NCBI RefSeq assembly: GCF_000819805.1
Contig: NZ_CDCE01000029.1
Span: 312,833-376,832, forward strand
DNA: 64,000 nt
Direction of reading: 5' to 3'
Source of the DNA: Aeromonas diversa CDC 2478-85
GTDB lineage: Bacteria; Pseudomonadota; Gammaproteobacteria; Enterobacterales; Aeromonadaceae
Shown: positions 57,528-64,000 of the stretch, one piece after another
How the letters are laid out: each line of letters begins with the position of its first letter
Position numbering within the stretch: position 1 is the first letter of the stretch
Program-made: the position numbers and the translations under genes
The notes under the pieces: model-generated
Seen by the model: only the letters and a program-made list of their open reading frames with translations
Database searches by the model: none
Told to the model about the DNA's origin: nothing

Positions 57528-59177
57528 ATGGCCCTCCATCCTCACGCCGGTCAGCCGGCTCGCGCCGAAGACCTGACCAACATTCCCCGTCTGGTCAGCG
57601 CCTATTACCTCAACAAACCGGACATGAGCCGCCCAGAGCAGCGGGTTGCCTTCGGAACCTCTGGCCACCGGGGTAGCAGCCTGGACGGCGCTTTCACCGA
57701 AGCCCATATCCTGGCGGTGACCCAGGCGCTGGTGGAGTATCGCCAGCAGGCCGGTATTCGCGGCCCTCTGTTTGTGGGCATGGATACCCACGCCCTCTCC
57801 GAGGCGGCCCTGGCGAGCGCCGTCGAGGTGTTGGTGGCCAACGGCGTCGAGGTGCGCATTCAGGCCGGTCTTGGCTACACCCCGACCCCGGTCATCTCCC
57901 ATGCCATCCTCGCCTATAACGGGGCGGGGCACGCCGAGCAGGCGGACGGTGTGGTGATCACCCCGTCCCATAACCCGCCGCGCGATGGTGGCTTCAAGTA
58001 CAACCCGCCCCACGGCGGTCCGGCCGAGGGAGAGATCACGGCCTGGGTCGAGGCTCGCGCCAATGCCATTCTCGAGGCGGGGCTGGTGGACGTGAAGCGG
58101 GTGCCGTTTGCACAGGCGCTGACCCTGGCCAACGTGGTCGAGCACGACTATGTGACCCCCTATGTGGACGATCTCGAGCAGGTCATCGATGTGGCGGCCA
58201 TCAAGCGGGCCGGCATCAAGATAGGCGTCGACCCGCTCGGCGGCTCGGGCGTGGCCTACTGGGACGTGATCGCCAAGCGCTATGACCTGGATATCGAGGT
58301 CGTCAACTACCGGGTCGACCCCACCTTCTCCTTCATGACTCTGGACAAGGACGGCAAGATCCGGATGGATTGCTCCAGTCCCTACGCCATGGCCAGCCTG
58401 ATTGCGCTCAAAGACAAGTTCGACATCGCCCTGGGTAACGACCCGGATTACGACCGTCACGGCATCGTCACCAAGGCCGGGTTGATGAACCCGAACCACT
58501 ATCTGGCGGTGGCGATCCACTATCTCTTCACCCACCGTACCGGCTGGCCAGAGGCCGCCGCCGTGGGCAAGACGCTGGTCTCTTCGTCCATGATCGATCG
58601 GGTCGCCGCCGACATCGGCCGCACCCTCAAAGAGGTGCCGGTCGGCTTCAAGTGGTTCGTCGACGGCCTCTTTAGCGGCGAGTTTGGCTTTGGCGGCGAG
58701 GAGAGCGCCGGCGCCTCCTTCCTGCGTAAAGACGGCCGCGTCTGGACCACCGACAAGGATGGCTTCATTCTGGCGCTGCTGGCTGCCGAGATCCTGGCCG
58801 TCACCGGCAAGGATCCCCAGGCGCACTACGACGCCCTGGAGGCTCGCTTCGGCCGCTCCAGCTACCGCCGCATCGATGCGCCGGCCAACACGGCGCAGAA
58901 GGCGGTGCTCTCCAAGCTCGATCCGAGCCTGGTCGAGGCCTCCAGCCTCGCCGGCGAACCAATCCTGGCCAAGCTGACCGCGGCCCCCGGCAACGGGGCG
59001 GCCATCGGTGGCCTCAAGGTGGTGACCGAGAACGGCTGGTTCGCGGCGCGTCCCTCTGGCACCGAGTCCATCTACAAGATCTACATGGAAAGCTTCCGCG
59101 GTGAGGCGCACCTGGATCTGATCCAGAAAGAGGCTCAGGAGATCGTCTCCGCCGCCCTGGCCAAGGCCGGGGTCTGA
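57528..59177 (+). CDS. pgm: Phosphoglucomutase (alpha-D-glucose-1,6-bisphosphate type)
   Basis: 549 residues (E. coli 546). Start [11 protein letters not shown] at 57528, with AAGGAAAG upstream; 13 extra in-frame codons upstream overlap the seqA region. Catalytic phospho-Ser loop ITPSHNPP, metal loop (DPDYDRHG), sugar-binding loop GEESAGASF and phosphate-binding loop [12 protein letters not shown] are all intact. It interconverts glucose 1- and 6-phosphate, feeding glycogen and surface polysaccharide synthesis. Confidence 0.97.
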   Translation: MALHPHAGQPARAEDLTNIPRLVSAYYLNKPDMSRPEQRVAFGTSGHRGSSLDGAFTEAHILAVTQALVEYRQQAGIRGPLFVGMDTHALSEAALASAVEVLVANGVEVRIQAGLGYTPTPVISHAILAYNGAGHAEQADGVVITPSHNPPRDGGFKYNPPHGGPAEGEITAWVEARANAILEAGLVDVKRVPFAQALTLANVVEHDYVTPYVDDLEQVIDVAAIKRAGIKIGVDPLGGSGVAYWDVIAKRYDLDIEVVNYRVDPTFSFMTLDKDGKIRMDCSSPYAMASLIALKDKFDIALGNDPDYDRHGIVTKAGLMNPNHYLAVAIHYLFTHRTGWPEAAAVGKTLVSSSMIDRVAADIGRTLKEVPVGFKWFVDGLFSGEFGFGGEESAGASFLRKDGRVWTTDKDGFILALLAAEILAVTGKDPQAHYDALEARFGRSSYRRIDAPANTAQKAVLSKLDPSLVEASSLAGEPILAKLTAAPGNGAAIGGLKVVTENGWFAARPSGTESIYKIYMESFRGEAHLDLIQKEAQEIVSAALAKAGV

Positions 59178-59191
59178 GTTCCTCCTCCCGG

Positions 59192-59222
59192 CAGGCCGCC
59201 TCAAGGCGGCCTGTTTTTTTTC
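59192..59222 (+). terminator. Rho-independent terminator of pgm
   Basis: CAGGCCGCC / GGCGGCCTG stem, TCAA loop, long T-run. Confidence 0.93.
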
Positions 59223-59225
59223 TTT

Positions 59226-59242
59226 CTTAAGCCCCCCTTAAG
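59226..59242 (+). promoter_or_regulatory. Perfect PmrA (BasR) box upstream of eptA
   Basis: CTTAAG-CCCCC-CTTAAG: two perfect half-sites with the canonical 5-base spacer of the Salmonella/E. coli PmrA box, 45 bases before the eptA ATG. PmrA directly activates lipid A modification genes in those species. No strong -10 was seen downstream. Confidence 0.75.
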
Positions 59243-59287
59243 TTTGCTGCGGCACCCTCTGCCCATCCGTTTTGATGGGGAAGTACC

Positions 59288-60904
59288 ATGCCGTTTCGTC
59301 TTTCCATGTTCCGTCTGCACCTCTTGTTGGTGCTCTACTTTGCACTCGTGCTGAACTGGCCCGTGCTGTTGCACATAGCCGATATCCTGCAGCGCCTCGA
59401 CCACGTCAAGGTGGGCTTCCTGCTCTCCATCCCGCTGCTGCTGGTGGCGGCCCTGAATCTGGTCTTCTTGCCGTTCTCCCTGCGCTTCGTGCAAAAGCCC
59501 TTCTTCATCCTGATGCTGCTGACCGGGTCGCTGGCGAGCTTCGCCATGCTCAAATACGGGGTGCTGTTTGACAGCTCCATGGTGCGTAACATCATAGAAA
59601 CCAACTCGGGGGAGGCGGGCTCTTACCTCAGTCTGCCGAGCGCGCTCTGGTTCCTGCTCACCGGCCTGCTGCCGGCCCTGTTGCTGCTGCTCACTCGCAT
59701 CGAATACCCGCGCGGTTGGTGGCGTGGTGGCGCCATGCGTCTGGCTGGCGCCGCCTTGTCGGTGGTGGTGGTCGCGGGCATCGCCGCCGGTTACTACGAG
59801 GACTATGCCTCGGTGGGGCGCAACAACAAGATGCTGACCCACCAGCTGGTCCCCTCCAGCTATGTCCATGCGACCTGGAAGATTGTGCGGGATCGCTACC
59901 TGATGCCCCCCATGCCCTATCGGGAGCTGGGCAGTGATGCCCGCCTGCTGGCTGGTGAGGGTGACAAGCCGACCCTGCTGTTTCTGGTGGTGGGTGAGAC
60001 GGCGCGTGCCCAAAACTATGCCCTCAACGGTTATGACCGCGATACCAATCCCTACACCCGTGACGCCGGTGTCATCTCGTTCGCCAACGTCTCCTCCTGC
60101 GGCACCGCCACCGCCGTCTCCGTGCCCTGCATGTTCTCCAACCTGACCCGGGCTCACTATGACGATCGGGTCGCCTACAGCCAGGACGGGGTGCTTGACG
60201 TGTTGCAGCGCGCCGGTGTCTCTGTGCTGTGGAAAGAGAACGATGGGGGCTGCAAGGGGGTGTGTGATCGGGTGCCGACCATAGAGCGGGATCCCAAGCA
60301 GTATCCCGAGCTGTGCCACGGGGATGCCTGCCTCGATGCTGTGCTGCTCGACGGCCTGGAGAGCCAGATAGAGAAGATGAAGGGCAGTGCCCTGGTCGCC
60401 TTCCATCTGATGGGGAGTCACGGCCCCACCTATTTCCGCCGTTATCCACAAGCGCTGCGCACCTTCACGCCCGACTGTGCCCGCAGCGACATCGAAAATT
60501 GCTCTTCAGAGGCGCTGGTCAACACCTATGACAACAGCATTCGCTACACAGACTGGTTCTTGGGGCAGCTGATCCAGCGACTCAAGGGGTTGGAATCCCG
60601 TTACCGGGTAGGGCTCATCTATCTGTCGGATCACGGCGAGTCGCTCGGTGAGAAGGGGCTCTATCTGCACGGCACCCCCTATGCCCTGGCTCCCCAGGAG
60701 CAGACTCACATCCCCATGTTGATGTGGCTCTCCCCGGAGTTTGCCAAGGGTAAGGGGATCGATGCTGGATGCCTGACCCAGGAGGCCAGGAATGGGACCT
60801 TCTCTCAGGACAATCTGTTTGACTCTCTGCTGGGCGTCATGGATGTGAGTACCAAGGTGTACCGACCCGAGCTCGACCTCTTTCGCAGCTGCCGCGCCTC
60901 GTAA
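59288..60904 (+). CDS. eptA: Lipid A phosphoethanolamine transferase (EptA/MCR family)
   Basis: 538 residues. Five N-terminal membrane helices (to about 170), then a periplasmic sulfatase-like catalytic domain with Glu237 (VVGETARAQNY), the nucleophile Thr275 in SCGTATAVSVPCM, and zinc ligands in the LSDHGESLGE region. Several Cys pairs are typical of the family. It transfers phosphoethanolamine to lipid A phosphate, lowering negative charge and polymyxin binding. The gene is not mobile here (core seqA-pgm neighbourhood), so it is an intrinsic chromosomal copy. It is preceded by a PmrA box and GGGGAAGTACC. Confidence 0.93.
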   Translation: MPFRLSMFRLHLLLVLYFALVLNWPVLLHIADILQRLDHVKVGFLLSIPLLLVAALNLVFLPFSLRFVQKPFFILMLLTGSLASFAMLKYGVLFDSSMVRNIIETNSGEAGSYLSLPSALWFLLTGLLPALLLLLTRIEYPRGWWRGGAMRLAGAALSVVVVAGIAAGYYEDYASVGRNNKMLTHQLVPSSYVHATWKIVRDRYLMPPMPYRELGSDARLLAGEGDKPTLLFLVVGETARAQNYALNGYDRDTNPYTRDAGVISFANVSSCGTATAVSVPCMFSNLTRAHYDDRVAYSQDGVLDVLQRAGVSVLWKENDGGCKGVCDRVPTIERDPKQYPELCHGDACLDAVLLDGLESQIEKMKGSALVAFHLMGSHGPTYFRRYPQALRTFTPDCARSDIENCSSEALVNTYDNSIRYTDWFLGQLIQRLKGLESRYRVGLIYLSDHGESLGEKGLYLHGTPYALAPQEQTHIPMLMWLSPEFAKGKGIDAGCLTQEARNGTFSQDNLFDSLLGVMDVSTKVYRPELDLFRSCRAS

Positions 60905-60919
60905 CCGGCAAGCAGAAAC

Positions 60920-60949
60920 AGTGAGGCCAGGCATTTGCCTGGCCTCACT
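60920..60949. terminator. Hairpin between convergent eptA and eco
   Basis: 14-bp stem AGTGAGGCCAGGCA/TGCCTGGCCTCACT around a very short loop, between converging genes. No T-run, so possibly an end-protecting structure. Confidence 0.6.
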
Positions 60950-60963
60950 CATATAAGGGGGGA

Positions 60964-61446
60964 TTACTCCACCAGCGCGGGTTGCGCCGACTTGTCGGCC
61001 CGCCACAGGCGGTAGCGCACCTCGTACTCCTGGGGAATATAGATGACGAAGGGGAGCTTGGAGTTGTAATTAAGGAAATAGCCCTGGCCGAAGACCTGGA
61101 CGAAGGCTTCTTTCTTCTGGGGATCCGGACAGGCCATCAGGGTTGAGATGGGATCGGAGACCTTGCCGAGGGATAGGTAGTTATAGCCCCATCCCTTGAC
61201 GCTGTGCTGCTCCAGGTTGCCCGAGAAGCGGGGCTGGTTGCAATCGACCATCATCATCTTGCCCACCTGGAGCTCGACCATCATGTCGGCCTCGTTCTCC
61301 ATTTCCGGCAGGCGGATCACCACACGTTCCTGGTTCGGCTCGGCCGCCGGGAACATGCTGATATCAAATTTTTTCGGCTCATCAGCAAAGGCGTGACCAC
61401 CCAGCATCAAGGCGCCCAGCAGGCTGAAACGCACTATGGTTTTCAT
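60964..61446 (-). CDS. eco: Ecotin, periplasmic serine-protease inhibitor
   Basis: 160 residues (E. coli precursor 162). Signal peptide to about AFA21. The conserved disulfide Cys residues (MVDCNQPR and LMACPDP), the 60s loop (VKGWGYNYLSLGKVSDP) and the C-terminal dimer strand are all present. The reactive loop reads PISTLMACP, where E. coli has PVSTMMACP, so the P1 residue is Leu rather than Met. It inhibits trypsin-fold proteases, protecting periplasmic cells against host enzymes such as neutrophil elastase. Confidence 0.93.
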   Translation of the reverse strand: MKTIVRFSLLGALMLGGHAFADEPKKFDISMFPAAEPNQERVVIRLPEMENEADMMVELQVGKMMMVDCNQPRFSGNLEQHSVKGWGYNYLSLGKVSDPISTLMACPDPQKKEAFVQVFGQGYFLNYNSKLPFVIYIPQEYEVRYRLWRADKSAQPALVE

Positions 61447-61582
61447 CGGTACCTCACGGGGATTGCATTTACGCCGCTAGACTAACCGTTTGTCCCCCCT
61501 GATACCAGCTCCACCGCGCTTTTGCATCATGGGCTTAGCGACAATTTGAGGCCAGATCGCACAAGGGTTCGCCACCGGGTTG

Positions 61583-61610
61583 AAAAAAGGCGCAGGTATC
61601 ACCCTGCGCC
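61583..61610 (-). terminator. Rho-independent terminator of the DUF1566 gene pair
   Basis: GGCGCAGG / CCTGCGCC stem with 6-base loop; on the minus strand it is followed by TTTTTT. Located just after the stop at 61619. Confidence 0.9.
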
Positions 61611-61618
61611 CTCTCTTG

Positions 61619-62185
61619 CTATCGGCTCGCCACCAGCAGCACCTGCTGCGGATAGGCGAATGGCTTGCGATAGCCGAGCCCCCCCTGGGTAATGTCCAGA
61701 TAGAGCACCTGGCCATTGTGGGCGGCGGCGGTGGACGTCCACAGATAGACATAGCCGTCTTGCACCTCCTTGCCTTCGCCGGCCATGGCGCGGGGGAAGA
61801 GCACCTCGTTCAGGGTTGGCTTGATGCAGGCCGACTCATAGATGGTGAGGATCTCCTTGGCATCGGGCAGACGCCACGCCTGCTTGCCACCGAAGCCGTG
61901 CAGGGCGTGGCCCGGCTGCTCGCGGATGCGTTCGGCCTCCTGCAGCGCCTGTTGCCAGTAGAAGCGACTTGGCTCTCCGCTGCAGCCGGTGCCACTCCAT
62001 TTCTGGCCGAGTTGGCAGCGCATCCAGGTCAGGCCGCTCCCCAGATCGGTGACGGTGCCGTTGCCGTTGTCGCTGAAGCGGGCGGTCGGCACGGTGCGGT
62101 CGAGGGTTTCGCTGCAGATGGCGACGGCGCCTGCGGCACCGGCGTAGAGGGTCAGCAGCAGAGTAAGGCTGGCGGTCAGTTTCAT
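61619..62185 (-). CDS. Exported DUF1566 (Lcl_C) domain protein
   Basis: 188 residues with a Sec signal peptide (cleavage near AVA22). The rest is one DUF1566/Lcl C-terminal domain: FSDNGNGTVTDLGSGLTWMRC, then W-containing WRLPDAKEI and an LWTSTAA strand. Cys residues at several positions suggest disulfides. Lcl-type domains occur in adhesins and surface proteins (for example the Legionella collagen-like adhesin). It overlaps the upstream gene by four bases and shares its domain type, so the two may work together. Confidence 0.8.
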   Translation of the reverse strand: MKLTASLTLLLTLYAGAAGAVAICSETLDRTVPTARFSDNGNGTVTDLGSGLTWMRCQLGQKWSGTGCSGEPSRFYWQQALQEAERIREQPGHALHGFGGKQAWRLPDAKEILTIYESACIKPTLNEVLFPRAMAGEGKEVQDGYVYLWTSTAAAHNGQVLYLDITQGGLGYRKPFAYPQQVLLVASR

Positions 62186-63612
62186 GGGGTTACCTCGGCG
62201 ACCAGTCTGATGAGAAGGGGTTCGATGCCAAATTCTTGGCTCCCGATGGCGGTGGTGCCGGCCACGCCGGCATCCTCCCCGTAGAAGGTGACGTTCTGGG
62301 CGCTGACCGGGGTGTTTTCGAGCACGCGAGCCAGACTCAGGGTACTGCTCCAGTAGGCCCCGTCGTTGTATCCCAGGTAGGAGGGGGTCACGTCCGGGAA
62401 GAAGCGGGTGTCGATGGTGATGGCCTCCCCGGCGGCGTCGCGCGACAGGCTACCCAGATGGAGCAGGGAGCTGAGCTCGCCAAAGGTGGGCAGGCGCCAG
62501 CGCTTGATGCCGCACGGCTGGCGTGCGTTAAACCAGCGCACGTATTCCTCGGTGGTGACGGCACTGCGCAAGGTGGCCTCAATCTCGCTGGTCTCCAGCC
62601 CCTCCGCGTTCCACTGGGCAATCTGCTCGTCGATCACCTTCGTCGTGATCTCGTTGCGCTCCCCGCTTGTGGCGGGGTGGCGGCTGTCGGCATAGACGAA
62701 GGGGCGACCGGACCAGGCGGGGCTGCGCGGATCGCTTGACTTGACCTCCCATACCAGGCGAGTACGCAGATCTTCCACGCACTGCCAGGTCTTGGCGTCC
62801 GCCGGCAGGGGGGAGCCATCGGCGGCCAGCTTGCGATAAGACAAGGGGGCGCGCGCTTGGCTCCAGCTGGCGTCCTGGCCCGGATAGTCGGCGGGCTCCT
62901 CACCGAGCAGGGCGCTGACGCCATCGGCATAGGTGGTGACGCCGGTGACCGTGAGCGTCTCTTCGGGTTGTTGCAAGTCGAGCAGGGCCTGCAGGCGGGG
63001 CAGGGCTCCCTCCAGGCTGGCCTGCTCCTGCCACTGGCGCGAGAGCGCCGGCAGGGCATCGGAGAGCGCCCGATAGAGGGCAGCGAACGGGGCGGCCCCT
63101 TCTGCGCGCGGGTGATAGCGCCTCAGGGCGTCGGCCCCGAGCGCCGACAGGGCTGACTCGAACTCGGGGAAGGCCGAGAGGGCACCGATCCCTTCACCCG
63201 GCGCGAGAGGGGCGAGATCGTCTTGCAGGCTACGCAGGGCCTGCTCGGTGGAGCGCCCTTGGGCGATGCGGCTTTGCAGCAGCGTGGTCAGCACGCCGGG
63301 GGCGAGCTCGAGCCCATCGCGCATCGCTGCCGGATGGAGCAGCGGGGACGCCCCTGCCGGGATAAACAGAAGGGGTGAGGTAAGCAGGCTGGAGTGGCTG
63401 CCGATCAGGGTGAGGCGGCCGCTGCCGGTGACGATCGGCTCGCCGGCGCCGCACTGCCAGTTTTGGTCCTGATCGACGCACAGGGTGCCGCCGGTCGGCA
63501 CAGTCACATGGACCCGATAGTCGGGGGCGGTCAGGGGGGCGCTATCCTCGGCGCCTCCGCAGCCGGTCAGCTGGACGCACAGGGTGGCCAGCACACAGAT
63601 GGGGTATCGCAT
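62182..63612 (-). CDS. DUF1566 domain lipoprotein
   Basis: 476 residues. Lipobox LTGC near residue 18. The N-terminal half has a domain of the kind found in bacterial surface lipoproteins (TVPTGGTLCVDQDQNWQCGAGEP, then a helical region), and the C-terminal ~190 residues are a DUF1566/Lcl_C domain (TWQCVEDLRTRLVWEVK, KRWRLPTFGELSSLL, YWSSTLS). Probably anchored in the outer membrane. It lies 21 bases after the P-domain protein gene and overlaps the small DUF1566 gene, making a three-gene exported-protein operon. Function unknown. Confidence 0.78.
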   Translation of the reverse strand: MRYPICVLATLCVQLTGCGGAEDSAPLTAPDYRVHVTVPTGGTLCVDQDQNWQCGAGEPIVTGSGRLTLIGSHSSLLTSPLLFIPAGASPLLHPAAMRDGLELAPGVLTTLLQSRIAQGRSTEQALRSLQDDLAPLAPGEGIGALSAFPEFESALSALGADALRRYHPRAEGAAPFAALYRALSDALPALSRQWQEQASLEGALPRLQALLDLQQPEETLTVTGVTTYADGVSALLGEEPADYPGQDASWSQARAPLSYRKLAADGSPLPADAKTWQCVEDLRTRLVWEVKSSDPRSPAWSGRPFVYADSRHPATSGERNEITTKVIDEQIAQWNAEGLETSEIEATLRSAVTTEEYVRWFNARQPCGIKRWRLPTFGELSSLLHLGSLSRDAAGEAITIDTRFFPDVTPSYLGYNDGAYWSSTLSLARVLENTPVSAQNVTFYGEDAGVAGTTAIGSQEFGIEPLLIRLVAEVTP

Positions 63613-63633
63613 CTTGATTCCTCGTTCGCAATA

Positions 63634-64000
63634 TCAGTGGCGGGCGCGCAGTCGGCGCACCAGCAGGAGCAGGGTGAGCAGGGGCCAGCCGAGTGCGCCG
63701 CCGCCCCCTTCCGAGTCGTCGCCGAGCGGGATGACACCCGTGGTGGGGATCTCTACCTTCTTGCCGCACTCGGCACCCACCTGCTGCTGCAGGTACCAGT
63801 CGTGCAGGGCGCCACCATGGCCCGGCTCGGCATCGACGATGTCGAGCTGCCAGGTTCCGGAGAGGGGCTCACCGAGCAGCGCATCGAGGGGCTCGAGGGG
63901 CTGCAGCGTGATGGGGAAGGCCCCATGCAGACGGGTGCCCGAGCTGTGGGCCCGATCCCAGAGCACGATGCGGGTGCCGTAGGGGGAGGTGAGCCAGATC
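63634..64000 (-). CDS. C-terminus of a P-domain, GlyGly-CTERM exported protein (partial)
   Basis: Only the last ~121 residues lie in the window. They contain the end of a proprotein-convertase P-domain (SPYGTRIVLWDRAH, then LSGTWQLDIVDAEPGHGGALHDWYL), then a Ser/Gly-rich linker, Gly4, a hydrophobic helix and a final RRLRARH. That is a GlyGly-CTERM sorting tail of rhombosortase substrates, typically type II-secreted. P-domains usually follow subtilisin-family (S8) protease domains, so a secreted serine protease is likely, but the catalytic part is outside the window. Confidence 0.75.
   Translation of the reverse strand, partial: IWLTSPYGTRIVLWDRAHSSGTRLHGAFPITLQPLEPLDALLGEPLSGTWQLDIVDAEPGHGGALHDWYLQQQVGAECGKKVEIPTTGVIPLGDDSEGGGGALGWPLLTLLLLVRRLRARH

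Overview
The window is a stretch of a gammaproteobacterial chromosome, most likely Aeromonas or a close relative. This is inferred from several things: high GC; conserved gene pairs (mltF/purL divergent, dapB-carA-carB, serA-rpiA-fau, fldA-ybfE-DUF2788-ybfF, seqA-pgm); a Vibrio/Aeromonas-type chitobiose transporter next to the hybrid kinase ChiS; and ecotin with an MCR/EptA-type lipid A transferase. Almost all of it is core chromosome. There are no complete insertion sequences, prophage or CRISPR arrays.

Layout. 1-9.6 kb, all minus strand: a chitin-oligosaccharide uptake locus (start of a GH9-like gene, two ATPases, two permeases, a periplasmic binding protein) preceded by the hybrid sensor kinase gene chiS. 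9.8-10 kb: tRNA-Gly(GCC) and tRNA-Cys(GCA). 10-11 kb: three small ORFs, one with a very strong Shine-Dalgarno sequence. 11-16.6 kb: mltF and purL. 16.7-23.8 kb: a CHASE4-GGDEF-EAL protein, alaA, a DUF1653 protein, serA, rpiA and fau. 23.9-32.6 kb: an NhaC-type antiporter, a hydrolase, dapB and carAB. 32.7-37.2 kb: a TetR-controlled EmrAB-like efflux pair and a DUF1615 lipoprotein. 37.2-39.5 kb: an accessory-looking patch with a peptidase E homologue, a NERD protein, and a secreted-protein gene whose signal-peptide coding sequence carries a heptanucleotide tandem repeat that puts it out of frame. 39.7-44.3 kb: katG, a hairpin-rich non-coding stretch ending in a terminator, and a NIT-domain chemoreceptor. 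44.3-51 kb: a sterol-desaturase-like protein, a CHASE4-HAMP-GAF sensor, a bufferin-type (DUF2282/MNIO/DUF2063/DoxX) copper-peptide operon and two tandem DedA proteins. 51-54.7 kb: a 2-hydroxyacid dehydrogenase, an O-methyltransferase and phoPQ. 54.8-60.9 kb: fldA, ybfE, a DUF2788 protein, ybfF, seqA, pgm and eptA. 61-64 kb: ecotin, two DUF1566-type exported proteins and the C-terminus of a P-domain/GlyGly-CTERM protein.

The most interesting points are: (i) a 5-copy 7-bp repeat that looks like a phase-variation switch in an exported-protein gene; (ii) a bufABCD-type modified-peptide operon with a perfect hairpin between the precursor gene and the modifying-enzyme gene, next to a sensor with no output domain; (iii) a perfect PmrA box in front of eptA and a near-consensus PhoP box in front of phoPQ; (iv) a structured intergenic element ending in a terminator ahead of a chemoreceptor gene; (v) repeat elements between chiS and the binding-protein gene that could be ChiS operators; (vi) ecotin with Leu rather than the usual Met at P1. 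All functional calls come from reading sequence and remembered family features. No database search was run.
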